Positions 53,052 through 62,901 of a stretch of 64,000 bases of DNA are shown piece after piece. The stretch comes from Meandrina meandrites (taxonomy: Eukaryota; Cnidaria; Anthozoa; Scleractinia; Meandrinidae). A program made the position numbers and the translations under genes. Where the stretch lies: assembly GCA_963693305.1 (NCBI GenBank), contig OY855914.1:17834260-17898259 (forward strand), given 5' to 3'. Each line of letters starts with the position of its first letter. Position 1 is the first letter of the stretch. Below the pieces are notes generated by a model. That model saw only the letters and a program-made list of their open reading frames with translations, did no database searches and had not been told where the DNA came from.

Positions 53052-53477
53052 TTAAAGGAACCGGAAGGCTGCGAAGGCCAGAGCAAGAGCCCCAGCGCCA
53101 ACGAACATGAGTTCACCATTTTTCTGCTGCTCACTTGGTTGATAGAAATCTGAGAACTTGGGCTCTTTGTGGGGTATCATTTGTTTGTCAGGGTGCTCTT
53201 GGTTGTACAGTTTGAAGGCGTAGTCAGTGTTGGTGAAGTTCTGCTTGGCCTCCGCCTTTATTTGCGTGTTAGTCGCAATCCAGTCGAGACGTTTGGTGCG
53301 GTCACGCGTGTATTTGGCGTAAGCCGCTTGATACTCCTCGAGAGCCTTATCGTGGCGCACTTTTTCTTCAAGTGCAGCTTTGTCACCCCCACCAAGTGCC
53401 CTCGCAAGATAATTGCCTCCGATAAAAGCAGCGGCGTTCAACACAGCCCCACCAACCATAATCGCGATACTTGCCAT
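53052..53477 (-). CDS. Small two-span membrane protein, 141 aa
   Basis: Open frame starting MASIAIMVGGAVLNAAAFIG, with TATATAACACC before the ATG. An N-terminal hydrophobic helix (residues 4-27), a central charged coiled coil (EEKVRHDKALEEYQAAYAKY), then a C-terminal hydrophobic helix (LMFVGAGALALAFAAFRFL). Similar proteins occur in other cnidarian Polintons from memory of the family; role unknown. It is unbroken in an otherwise decayed element. Confidence 0.75.
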   Translation of the reverse strand: MASIAIMVGGAVLNAAAFIGGNYLARALGGGDKAALEEKVRHDKALEEYQAAYAKYTRDRTKRLDWIATNTQIKAEAKQNFTNTDYAFKLYNQEHPDKQMIPHKEPKFSDFYQPSEQQKNGELMFVGAGALALAFAAFRFL

Positions 53478-53521
53478 GGTGTTATATATCAGAGTTTTTT
53501 TTTTTTTTCAAATCATTAATT

Positions 53522-53736
53522 TCAGACGCTGGTGGGAAGGATTTTTTGGTCCTCGAGATACTGTTTGAGTGCAATGCTTCCTGCCATTACTAACGTGAAC
53601 TTGCCGTAGTTCATAAAATTGCTGCTCGGGTCAGAGGTAAAATTCTCTTTCACAACCTTTTGCCGCCGATGCTGGCGGCTAAACCAGTGATAGTAGCAGC
53701 GTCTGTGATGGTTTTAACAAGCTTGTTGTCTGACAT
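53522..53736 (-). pseudogene. Small membrane protein with a frameshift
   Basis: ATG at 53734-53736 (MSDNKLVKTITDAATITGLA). The frame shifts by one base near 53660, after which a second frame reads NYGKFTLVMAGSIALKQYLE to a TGA at 53522-53524. The product would be about 70 residues with one or two hydrophobic helices. Too short to name. Confidence 0.55.
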
Positions 53737-53777
53737 AGCTTTTGATACTATAGATATATACAAAAGTTTAAAACAAA

Positions 53778-53933
53778 TTAATTTGTCTCTTCTGCGTCCG
53801 TGTCATATAATGTGGCATACAAAAGATCGCAGACTGTATCAACAACCTTTTGGTTTAAGTTTAACCATAGCAGACCGATACCGAAAATGGCAGCGGTTGA
53901 GATAATAACTTGGGGGAAGACAACTTTCTTCAT
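53778..53933 (-). CDS. 51-residue single-span membrane protein
   Basis: Complete ORF (MKKVVFPQVIISTAAIFGIG onward, ending DAEETN). Residues 5-26 form one transmembrane helix with a short N-terminal Lys pair, followed by a soluble acidic tail. It lies between two other small membrane-protein genes on the same strand, with 44-bp and 55-bp spacers. No family recognised. Confidence 0.55.
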   Translation of the reverse strand: MKKVVFPQVIISTAAIFGIGLLWLNLNQKVVDTVCDLLYATLYDTDAEETN

Positions 53934-53988
53934 GTTAATATGATGGCAGGTATAATATTTAATTTGTAAATATTTAATTCCTAAATAT

Positions 53989-54480
53989 TTAACCCATATG
54001 TCTTAAACCTCTGGGCTGTGTCGCGCGAGCAGGTTGTGGCTCAACACGTGCGGGCTCAGGCGTCTTTTTGCTGAATAAGGCCTTGAACTCTTCGCGTTTG
54101 TAATAAATCCCGACCAGTGAAACGACTGAGCTGGCAATAGCAAGCCATTGGGTGGCGCTGAGACTGCTATTTTTTTCTCCGGTACTCTTTGGGCTTTCGT
54201 CTTCTGTAGCCGGGGCTGGCTCAGTGGCCCCGGTGGTGACTTTTGCCTCGTTGTTTGCGATTATGACAACAGCCTCAGCTGCGGCTTTTTTCTGTTCTTC
54301 ACGGGCCCGCCGAGTTCTTTCAGCCAGCAATTTTCCTGCAGCCACAAGCTTGGGATATTTTGCACGCTGCGTGGCTGTAGTTGGAGTTGGAGTTGTCGCC
54401 TGCTGTGTGATATCGACCTGCGAATGTGCTGTCTTGGTCTCGCCCTGAGAATGTGCGCTCTCGGATTGTTCGGTAGACAT
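53989..54480 (-). CDS. Ser/Thr-rich protein with one membrane span, 163 aa
   Basis: Open frame. N-terminal 40 residues low in complexity (Ser, Thr, Gln), then a basic helix (AAGKLLAERTRRAREEQKKA), an acidic linker, a hydrophobic span at about residues 110-127 (WLAIASSVVSLVGIYY), and a short Pro/Arg tail. The basic-helix plus single-span layout recurs in cnidarian Polintons in my experience. A virion or membrane-anchor role is a guess. Confidence 0.7.
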   Translation of the reverse strand: MSTEQSESAHSQGETKTAHSQVDITQQATTPTPTTATQRAKYPKLVAAGKLLAERTRRAREEQKKAAAEAVVIIANNEAKVTTGATEPAPATEDESPKSTGEKNSSLSATQWLAIASSVVSLVGIYYKREEFKALFSKKTPEPARVEPQPARATQPRGLRHMG

Positions 54481-54866
54481 TTTGAAACAAAGGGTATGTT
54501 AAGCAAATGTAATAATAGTTAGCAATTATTTAATAATGCAAAGTAATTATTCAATAGTTGGTGATTATTGCTCAGGAATTTCTTCCGATTTTGCTTTGTC
54601 CTTGCTCCTTAAATGCTTATTAAAATCAACTTCGCAACAGGAGAGTGTTCGACACACCAGTTTGTAGTACGAACCGTTTTAAAAACTCTTTTATTATAGA
54701 TAATAGTTTAAATTACATCGCATAGATCGCTTTTAATAGTTTTTAATATATTATAATGTTAACAGCTTTTAATATTTTTTAATCTTGTAATATATATAGT
54801 TTAAATATTTTTATGAATTGTAACAGTACACGTACTTCCGTCCAAGGACTGCAAAGTGTTATACGC
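54481..54866. other. Intergenic AT-rich stretch
   Basis: Contains AATAAT and TTTAATAT runs but no ORF. It separates the small membrane-protein cluster from the capsid/ATPase cluster. Confidence 0.45.
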
Positions 54867-55305
54867 TTAATAAATGATTCTTCTTCTTCTTCTTCTTCTT
54901 CTTCTTCTTCTTCTTCTTCTTCTTCTTCTTCTTCTTCTTCGTTTTGTGGTGATCAGCGCCGCGTTGTTTAGAACAAGAAAACGGCCGCACTTCAAAGCAA
55001 GGTTGCCGGCAAGATTGGAGAGCTCTTGGTTGATGATGTAGTCGTTTCTGAGTTCTTTTTGATAAGCGTCGATGTCTTTGATGTCAACGGCCATTCCGAC
55101 CGCTTTAGTTACAAGACAAATGCAGCTGTCGATCAGACTTTCTGTTGTCTTTGAGCCCACGTATGTCTCGTACCTTTTGATGTATTTCTCAACATCTTTG
55201 TCGCTCAAACGCTTTACCTGTTCATGTGTTAACTGCACTCCGATGACCTCTTTGGCTTTGCCTGTAGATACAAGCACGTTCAGCTGCTCACGAAGAGCAG
55301 GAATA
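54867..55305 (-). pseudogene. Helical protein gene damaged at both ends
   Basis: The central frame is open (VSTGKAKEVIGVQLTHEQVK to LALKCGRFLVLNNAAL), but no ATG is in frame. A TGA stands just upstream, beside the ATPase stop. The 3' end runs into the TTC array, which replaces the normal C-terminus with poly-Arg codons. Related intact proteins occur in other Polintons from memory; function unknown. Confidence 0.65.
54873..54940. repeat. (TTC)n microsatellite
   Basis: About 22 uninterrupted TTC units, expanded into the 3' end of the helical protein gene. Confidence 0.95.
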
Positions 55306-56058
55306 TCAGGTCAGGGCGGTTAAGCTGGTTAAGTCTGGCACAATACTACCAGCTGACCCGCTTGACGGCTCGGCTTCCAGTAGGCTCATACATTCTGGGT
55401 ACAACTCTTGTTCACCCATTGTGTACTTAGCAACGATATATACAACTTTTATTTTTTTTAATTCAAAATGACTTACGCTGTAGGGGTGGTGAAGCGAGAA
55501 CACAAGATAAGAGAACTTTCGCTCTTTCAGCTTTGAAATCAGATCTTTGTACTCATCGTGGGAGAGTTCGCCGGCGTAATCATCAAAGATTTCCCTCGTG
55601 GTTTTGGCCGAGGGAGTGTAAAATAGAACGATAGCCGCCACGTTCTCCCGGAAGGAAGGTGTGATGCTGGTTATCTTCTGGGTCAGCACCCAAACGCTGA
55701 TGCCGATATGTCGAGCGGAAAAGCCAAGATTCACCAGCTGGCCTGTGCGCCCTTTCACATTTTTGGAGGCTGCGCAGTCATCGAGGATTATGAGCGTGTT
55801 GGTGCCCTCAAAAAGACACCTCACGGCCTCCAAACAATTTTCCACCTGCTGCTGCATGCATATTTTCACAAACATTCTTGGGTCATTTTCACCAATTCGG
55901 TGGTAGGTCTTGTTGTGCGCGAATTTCGGGCAGATGAGCACCATGTACTCGAACTTGCCGCGGAAAGGGCCGTAGATCTTTTCCACCACAAACCTCGATT
56001 TGCCTGAAGTCGTCGGGCCAACAATAAGAGCGTTGAACGGGATGTTGCTTGGATCCAT
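55306..56058 (-). CDS. Genome-packaging ATPase, open in a decayed element
   Basis: 250 codons without interruption. Walker A VGPTTSGKS at about residues 12-20; Walker B TLIILDDCAASK at about 88-99; then GISVWVLTQKITSI, the polar sensor strand of the FtsK/HerA-type packaging family. ATG at 56058 in the context MDPSNIPFNALIV. Recognisably the same function as 31628-32260 but with little direct similarity outside the motifs, as expected of a different lineage. The full frame among broken neighbours may reflect chance or a more recent decay of the rest. Confidence 0.88.
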   Translation of the reverse strand: MDPSNIPFNALIVGPTTSGKSRFVVEKIYGPFRGKFEYMVLICPKFAHNKTYHRIGENDPRMFVKICMQQQVENCLEAVRCLFEGTNTLIILDDCAASKNVKGRTGQLVNLGFSARHIGISVWVLTQKITSITPSFRENVAAIVLFYTPSAKTTREIFDDYAGELSHDEYKDLISKLKERKFSYLVFSLHHPYSVSHFELKKIKVVYIVAKYTMGEQELYPECMSLLEAEPSSGSAGSIVPDLTSLTALT

Positions 56059-56070
56059 GCGTCTCGGTAT

Positions 56071-57181
56071 TCAATACATGACAGACTCAAGTTCATTATT
56101 TAGAATATTAAATTGCGCGTCCGCAAGAATGAAAATGTGGCATTTTACGGAACCAGATCCTGACCCTGTTCTCTGGATCTCAAGCTGCACTCCATCTTTT
56201 GTGTTGACCAGTTGGAGGCCGCTACCATGCATTTTTCCGTCCTTCATGGACCGTAGATCAATGAACAGCCCAAACTTGTCCCCAGTGTAAAACTTCCTTG
56301 CGTCCATGTTGTCGGTGTTGCCACCAGTTATGGCACCAAAGTGCCGGAGAACCTCCTCCCATTGGTCCCGAGGCTCCAGTCCCTGGCTGTACACTTTGTT
56401 AGACACGCCGTTTATGATAACCTTTAAGTCAGTTATGTCAGGGTTGATGAACTTCTCCGAGTCTCTTGCACCTCCAACGTGAGGTTCGCAGAAGAGGATG
56501 AGAATTCCCTTCATGGAGCGGCGGGGGAAATTGATGCTATGGCTTATGTTCGTGGTTTGCTTTTTATCAATCGTGAGCATCTTTTGATGGGTGACATGTT
56601 CGTACATGAAATCCTTGCCGTTCAGGTAACTGCTTGACGTTTCTCTGGTAAGTTTAACGTCGTGGATCACTTAGTATTCGAGCTGAATTTTTGTCAGCTC
56701 GTAGTTCAGCTTCGAAGAGTTTGAACCTTTAACAACCATATTTGCCCGGGCCAGCGTGATCTCGAAAATGAGGGCGTCGTGCAGGGCGCGAGGATAGAAA
56801 ACCCCGTGGTCCAGGGGGGATGCGGTATTTGTTGCCATAAACGGTGTTCAGTATATTTTCCGCATCAACGCCAGAGGTTTTCTTGTCTCCAGAGTTCGAC
56901 CGAATTTTGCACAATTCCTCTGTCTGGATTCCTTCGAAGTACATGTTCTCGCGCTGAGCTTTTGGCAAGAAAAGGTCCTCGAAAAGCGAACTTGACCGCC
57001 AGCCTTGAGACAAGCGCCCTGGAAACGTTGTTAACCGCAACGCAACCGCAACGAACAGGCTCTCCTCCGGCAACGTTTTGCTTGGGTTGAAAGTGATCCA
57101 GTGCTTGACCCTGTCTGCCTTTAGGGCGTTCGGTCTTTTCTTTTCGAACGACGGTATGAGTAATTCGCTCACTGACGACAT
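56071..57181 (-). pseudogene. mcp: Major capsid protein pseudogene (other lineage)
   Basis: Start MSSVSELLIPSFEKKRPNAL at 57181. The frame covers a capsid-like N-terminus (VKHWITFNPSKTLPEESLF), loses part of the middle, and shifts frame near 56825. The next frame continues and ends in a recognisable capsid C-terminus (VKCHIFILADAQFNILNNEL). A TAA sits in frame near 56672 between these parts. The total is well under the usual length of roughly 550-650 residues, so an internal deletion is likely near 57040. Sequence type differs from the Polinton 1 capsid gene. Confidence 0.8.
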
Positions 57182-57232
57182 CGTATTAAAAAGAAAATAA
57201 AAAAAAAAATGTTTAATATATAGTAATGTAAG

Positions 57233-58430
57233 ATGGCAGCGCGGGAAGGCGGCTTTGACGAAAGAGATCCTCTCATGAAACATACAGATGATCGCAATGA
57301 CGACGATGACGGCGACACAACAGGGTCGTTTCAGCCAGGCTCCGCGTCAACGCCAGGACCTAGCGAACAAATTCCAATGGGAACTAACACGATGAATAGG
57401 CCGCCTGAGCGCGGCTCACACACTGCAGAAACCTCTTTTATCGAGGGTCGTGGTAATCTGACAAGGGAATTTCAGTTGCTAAAGGCTCAGAAAACGATCA
57501 AGTACTATTTCCCAGAATATGATGAAAGCCTTGATTTGACTATAAAAATCGTGGCAAAATCGTTGCGAAAGGACCCAAAGGTGGAGACATTGATATTTTT
57601 AAAACAGACAAAAAATCACTTCTTTCTAATTTCATAAATAGATTTAAAACAAAACTTGGCTTGCAAAGAGACGACCTCTTGGACAAACAGAAAAAAGAAA
57701 AGGAAAAAAGGGCAAAATATATTGCCGATCAACAAAAAATTTCAAAAGATACCTCTAAAGACAGTTCAGAAAGAGCTTTGGCAGAGCGAAACATAAAAAA
57801 AGGCAAAAGAAGAAATAGGGAAAATTGATAATCAAATAAATGATGTTGAAAATCAGGTACTTGGACAAGAAACAAGAATTCCAGAAGCACCCACTTTACA
57901 AGAATTCCAAAAACATGAAACAGAAAGGCAAAAAAGGGAAGAAGAAATACGACAAGAAAGACAAGAACAAGACGATATTGCAAACGACGAAAACAGGCCA
58001 CAAGCTGAAAGACAACAAGCTCGTGAAATAGCTGATGATTTCAATCAAGAAATAAATGAAATAGAGAATAAAAGAGAAGAAGAGATCGAAAGGTTGTCCT
58101 TAACAGACAAATTAAGAAAAAAGGTTAAAGAGATTTTCAAAAAATATGGCTTCAACGTCACATCAGTTTTGCTTGCCGTTGGCACGACTATTGGCGTCAT
58201 TCTGAGCTCTCTCTCAAACGGGCTTAAGGATGTTGCGAATGGTGTCGGCAATGGCCTTCAAACGCTTGGCAAAAAAAATAGCAGGCATTCTGCCGGGCCT
58301 CCTTGGTGAAATTGTCAGCTTTGTGTTTCACACGGCCGGTCAGGTGTGCTTTCTTGGCAAAAATGCTTGGCTGTTGATTGTCGGTGTGGCCGTCTTTCTC
58401 ATCGAGCGGGTTACAAAACGGCACGACTAA
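57233..58430 (+). pseudogene. Coiled-coil protein with C-terminal membrane helices, broken
   Basis: ATG at 57233 after TATATAGTA. Acidic, low-complexity N-terminus, then a conserved-looking core (LLKAQKTIKYYFPEYDES), frameshift near 57570, a long Lys/Glu coiled coil with a further shift near 57800, then two hydrophobic segments (TSVLLAVGTTIGVILSSLS and KNAWLLIVGVAVFLIERV) separated by another shift near 58275. FIEGRG near residue 90 fits the adenain consensus (M/I/L)XGX-G. Comparable proteins are found in cnidarian Polintons; function unknown. Confidence 0.75.
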
Positions 58431-60027
58431 ATGCAAAAGCTCCCAAGCCCAGACCAGTTATGGGCCAGATTTTGTTTCTTTCGTGCGCTGTGGGCTGCGC
58501 AGGAACGTTTCTTGGCTGCACAGGTGCGCTTTTGTCTGGCTGTGTAGGAACGCCCGGTGCTTTGTTAGAAGGGTGGTTTGTTGGCCTGTTAATTTTCTGC
58601 GGTACCCCCTCCATGTGGGCAAAAACCACTTTTTTTGTGTTTGTATTCACTTCGTCGTTAACCCCGAGCTTCATACCTGGCGTCGCTTGTTTGAGCTGGT
58701 TGTTGTAACCAATTGTACTCTCCGTATTTATCACCTTTCGCGCAGGCATCAGCCAGGCCCCCGGACCAACAGCAAGGTTAAGCCTCACCTTTGCCTCGTC
58801 GACAGCAAGTTGGTATCTTTGAACAAACTTTGCCAGATCCAGTTGCCTTATTGAGTCTTCCACTAGCACGAGGAACTCACTTTGCGCTTCCTTTGCGCTC
58901 CCTCCTGACCCAAGTATGCTGCTCCTGAATTTAACCTGCGAGCCCAGCACACAGTACACAAAAGCCTCGATTGACTGGTTAACCCTTGCCAAACCCACCT
59001 GGGTCAGACCCTCTGCTACATTGGGACAAAACCAGTCTGCCTGTGCGTAGGCAGCGTCATCCGGCTCGACATAATTAATCAAGTTAACTTTTGACCCTGA
59101 ACCGCCTTCGTCAGAAAATTTACCGAAACCAGGATAACTGGCAGACGTTTTATCTGGTCCAAGGTTTGTGACATAGATGTAAACGCTTCCCAGGCCGTGG
59201 TTTGCGACTCTTGTGAAACGAAAAACGCTTGACGGGTCGACTCCGAACTCAGCGCATATTCTCTTGTATGAAGCAATGTCGTACCTGTTGTTAAACTGGT
59301 CGAAAGTAGGATCGCCAGGCAAAGCGCTTATGCTTTGTACTCCTCCCATCTGAAACAATATTCGTCTGATAGTAAAATATGTATGGAACTTGTACAAAGC
59401 TCGCACATTCGGTGGCAAAGGGAGAGCAGAGTTGTCATCGAAAATTTCGCGACTGATTCCACATCCAGTTGTTGCGCACCAGACAGCGAAGTTAAGCTGT
59501 TGTGGCCAGTATTTAATATTTGGGCCGGCTAGCCATGTTTTGGACTCTTTCCCTGAATGGTGGGTGAGTTTTTTTTTTTTTTTGTAATATCTCTCTGAAC
59601 TTTGTTGTGAAATACTGGTCCGGTGTTACGTAAATATTCAGTTGGTCGTTAAATATTTTTTTTTCAAACTCGGTGCAGCATCGTGAAAGCCAACAACAGG
59701 AATGGGCAAAGGGTCAACTTTTAAACCACTTGGTGTTAGCTGTTGAGGAAACCCTTCTGATGATTGGTCAACAACCAGCGCACTTTTCATTTCCGGGCTC
59801 CAATATTTGCTGTCTGAACCAAAAACGTTTATCAAATGGCCTGGCCCTGCTTTGAAATAAATATATGCAGTTGCTGAATGTTTGTTTGCGAACTCGGTCT
59901 GTGCTTCAAATTTTGTTCGATTAGCGTTTGGATATTTTGCAAGAAAAGGTTTCCAAGCCTTCTGTTCTGCTACTTTGGAAATGTTGTCAGCTTCTGGTGT
60001 TTGTATCCATTTAAGAAGAGCAGCCAT
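58411..60027 (-). pseudogene. Large structural-type protein, frameshifted in A-runs
   Basis: Starts MAALLKWIQTPEADNISKVA at 60027. One base is gained or lost in the A-run near 59652 and again in the A15 run at 59569-59583. The longest open part (58411 to about 59570) encodes HSGKESKTWLAGPNIKYW, then YKFHTYFTIRRILFQMGG, AWLMPARKVINTESTIGYNN, a Pro/Gln linker and a C-terminal hydrophobic helix. About 530 residues if intact. It sits between the penton-like and coiled-coil genes, so a virion role is likely, but I know no function for the family. Both lesions are in homopolymers, so assembly error is possible. Confidence 0.75.
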
Positions 60028-60065
60028 GTTTTATATTTAAACAAAATATTTTTTTTCTATTTAAA

Positions 60066-60735
60066 ATGGTTTTTCTCACGGTAACTACTTCAAGAAATCC
60101 ACACACGGTATATTTTGACCAGCCTATTCCAAACCCAAGCTATATCAGGCTGCTTTCATGCTCCCTCTACAATTCGTGGCTTAACTTAAAGGAAGGTGGT
60201 AAAATCTTCTACACTGACGCAAAAAAACATGAACAGATCTGAATCCATTTTGACAGGTAATTACACGATCGAATAAATGGCAAAAACAATTGAAAATGCT
60301 TTTAAAAAATATGGTGACATATTTAGAACACAAATCAACACTCCTGTCGGTCAGATGTATATTGGAAAAGTTAATCCAATAGAAAAAATAAAGTTCGATA
60401 AGAACTTATCCGAACTGCTTGGCATTGGTCAAGAATTACAATGGATAAGATTTGTCAAACGTATGAAGTCACCCACGACTTATTTCATACATTGCGATTT
60501 AGTTGACAAAGAACAAAATCTGTTAAATGGAAAACCGTCTACTGTTTTACAAACTTTTGACATAAAAGGAAAGCCATATGAAAAAGTTTTTTATCAAAGT
60601 GGCCCAGAACATGTCTTACGCGACATTTCTGCTGATAAGCATATCACAAATATGATACCTTCAGTCAGATATGAAAATAATGACCTTTTCGACTTCAATC
60701 AGGAACCTATCCAGTTTCAAATCGAGATAAATTGA
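60066..60735 (+). pseudogene. Penton-like minor capsid protein, one frameshift
   Basis: ATG at 60066 (MVFLTVTTSRNPHTVYFDQP), then strands including YIRLLSCSLYNSWLNL. The frame shifts by one base near 60235. The following frame (AMAKTIENAF-type helix, NTPVGQMYIGKVNPIEKIKF, KSPTTYFIHCDLVDKEQN, QFQIEIN at the end) finishes a single jelly-roll penton-like protein. Functionally equivalent to 29944-30726 but of the other lineage. One lesion only. Confidence 0.8.
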
Positions 60736-60763
60736 AAAACAAAACATTTTTGTAAATATAATC

Positions 60764-61421
60764 ATGTCTTCGGCCAATGTTTTATCGAGCGCCCCCACTT
60801 ATGGCGATGCAGAATCACAGACACTCTATCCAAACCTCCCCACAACAACAAAATGCCGAGAATTTCAGGCTAACTGAAATTAGTAAAAATTTGAGAGAAA
60901 TAAGCGATGAGATCGAGCATTACAGGCTTGTGCTGAAAAAATATAAAAAAGTCCGGAAAGTGTCTCACTATTCCGTGGTCTGTCTTGGCGCTATGACCAC
61001 AGTTCTGTCTTCTGGTGCTGTCGGAACATCACTTACTGGTGTTGGTATTTTGGTTGGAGTGCCTTTAGCGGGAATGGCAATTTTATCTGGAGGAGCGTCC
61101 CCTGGCCTGTCAGTTATCAACAAGAAGCTTGAACGTAAAGTTAATAAACACTCAAGAATCCATGCTCTGGCTGTTGCAAAACATGACTCGATAAACAGCT
61201 CTGTAACACAAGCTCTGAATGATAATCATGTTTCTGACACGGAGTTTGAACTGATCACACGTGAAATGCATAAATATCGCCAACTTAAAGAGACTTTACG
61301 CTCACACTTCGCACAAAAACAAACAACTGCACGCCAGCCACATCAGCCAGATCTTAAAAAGATCAAAAATGAAATAAGGGAAGAGTTTAGAAAAAACTCG
61401 CGGCGTCCAGCACAAATTTGA
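60764..61421 (+). pseudogene. Membrane-associated helical protein, one frameshift
   Basis: ATG at 60764 after AATATAATC. The frame shifts near 60850 in an ACAACAACAAAA run. The rest is open: charged helix (EISKNLREISDEIEHYRLVL), two hydrophobic segments (TVLSSGAVGTSLTGVGILVG, then VPLAGMAILSGGAS), and the helical tail KHSRIHALAVAKHDSINSSV. It is a clear homologue of 25184-25702 in Polinton 1, on the other strand relative to the polymerase. That makes it one of the few genes shared across both lineages. Confidence 0.8.
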
Positions 61422-62319
61422 ACCAACTTTTGAGCGAAAAAATACAAAATCATCTCTAAGTCTTACAAAAAACAGATGAATGTGTTTCCCTCACGCGTAA
61501 CGTTGTGTGACTGTGTTACGTTACGCTAGGACTTTCCCGCCGCTGACAAGGCGGCTGTCATTTCCCATTTTACCTGTGGGAACGAGGTTTGAAATCCCGA
61601 GGGATTTCTGAGAACCCCCCTGTTACCAGTAGGGCCGAGGCGGGCTCACCCGAGGGTACTCTCCCACTGGAATGAGTTCCCCTATACCCCGTAATTCAAC
61701 AGGATTGAAATGGTGGCCAACCATTACCTCCCTAAGGCTTCACCAGTTTGTGAACTTAACTATTTCATTGGAACGATCACTATATATGTTGATCCGATTT
61801 GCCCCTCTTTTTCTTGTGGTACCCTTTTCTCTGTCCTTCACCTAAATTTCGCAATATTTGAGCACGTACGCATGCGCTTTTGGGCAGCCGGATGATGTCG
61901 GAATAATTAGATACTTGGTAATGATTGGTAAATAGAATATATCTGAAGGCTAAAATGTTAGTGCTTTTCCACGCGATTTGCTTTATTTTAACCGAACTTT
62001 CTACACCCGCTTGGCAGAACGAGGTCAGACGGATAACATATCAAGTCGTTGAAGCCATGCGAGAAGCAGAGGAAAATTAAACAGGATCGATTGAGTCCGT
62101 TGTTCAGCAAAGTTCTATCGATCAATCGATGGAACTTCTGTGATCAAATCCTGTTATTTCTCGATTTCTTCTCTTCGTTTCACTTCGCCAGCTTCTGTGG
62201 GGGCACAAAAACTTACAGCGCGTTAACTGAGCGTATTTGTTTCGTAATATCTGTTCTGTTTAGTTTTTTCGGCCCAAACACTAAATCGTGAGTCGACCCG
62301 CCATGTTTGTTTTGTACTA
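61422..62319. other. Non-coding region near the right end of Polinton 2
   Basis: Contains short dyads: CGCCGCTGACAAGGCGGC, AAATCCCGAGGGATTT and GTTACGTTACG. By position it corresponds to the palindrome-rich control region 33649-34392 of Polinton 1, though the motifs differ. No credible gene. Confidence 0.5.
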
Positions 62320-62397
62320 CTCGTCCAAGGGGACTGGGAAATAGAAATATTGGTTTCGGGTCTCTTTCTGAGAAAAATGTCACGCAAAGGTTCCGCT
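62320..62397. promoter_or_regulatory. Non-coding block shared with Polinton 1
   Basis: GGGAAATAGAAATATTGGTT, then TCTTTCTGAGAAAAATGTCA and CGCAAAGGTTCCGC, matches 34410-34464. It is directly 3' of the Cys-rich ORF, as in Polinton 1. Confidence 0.55.
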
Positions 62398-62733
62398 TTA
62401 CAGAATTTCATCTCGAGTAGTAGGAAGCTGCCTGAAATAACGACAACACTTCATATAGAAATGGTACTCGTCTTGCCAATCGCAATCACTGGAGCATATT
62501 TTTAAGAAATTTCTGTAGTCGATCGAGGGGCCATACGAGTTTATTTCTTCTAATAAAGTTATTAACTCCATCGGGGGAGTAAACGAAACTTTATGTAGTT
62601 TCCCCCTTGCGTAACAGGGAAAACAACATCCCTCGAAACGGCAGTTCATTTCAAAACATATTATCATACGTACAATCCGCTGCCTGTTATGGCAAAAAGG
62701 CAGTTTTGAAATATGCTCGTGTTCTGTGCACAC
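62398..62733 (-). pseudogene. Partial Cys-rich right-end gene
   Basis: Open frame of about 110 codons with no ATG at its start. It runs into the terminal palindrome, so the N-terminus is missing. Cys spacing (FCHNRQRIVRMIICFEMNC, then FEGCCFPCYARGK) parallels FCERRESF...CVPCMRK in 34474-34863. Probably a truncated member of the same small zinc-binding family. Confidence 0.5.
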
Positions 62734-62901
62734 CTTGCTTGTAGTGCGCTTTCCTGATCTTATACAATTGTTTTGTCACGAAACGAGGCGAGTTTGGGAG
62801 CCGAGTTGCGTAACAAAACGATTGTAAAAGATCAGGAAAGCGTACTACAACCAAGGTGTCACAGACCCCCCCCCCCCCCCCCCCCCAACGTATATGTGTG
62901 T
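62720..62901 (-). repeat. Right terminal palindrome of Polinton 2
   Basis: Reverse complement of the left palindrome at roughly 90% identity by eye, truncated on its inner side (starts at GTTCTGTGCACACC). The loop reads CGAGGCGAGTTTGGGAGCCG, the inverse of the left loop. It contains a C run of about 20 bp. Confidence 0.88.

Larger units (their letters stand above)
47732..62901. mobile_element. Polinton/Maverick 2, 15.2 kb, decayed
   Basis: Terminal inverted repeats begin ACACACATATACG (left, 47732) and end with its complement (right, 62901). A 4-bp AAGG lies directly outside each end. Between them are pseudogenes of polymerase B, integrase, major capsid protein, penton-like protein and coiled-coil proteins, plus an open packaging ATPase. 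The layout mirrors Polinton 1: polymerase inward from the left end, convergent integrase, Cys-rich gene inward from the right end. Polymerase and capsid sequences belong to a different Polinton lineage. Many frameshifts and stops make it an old copy. Confidence 0.9.
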
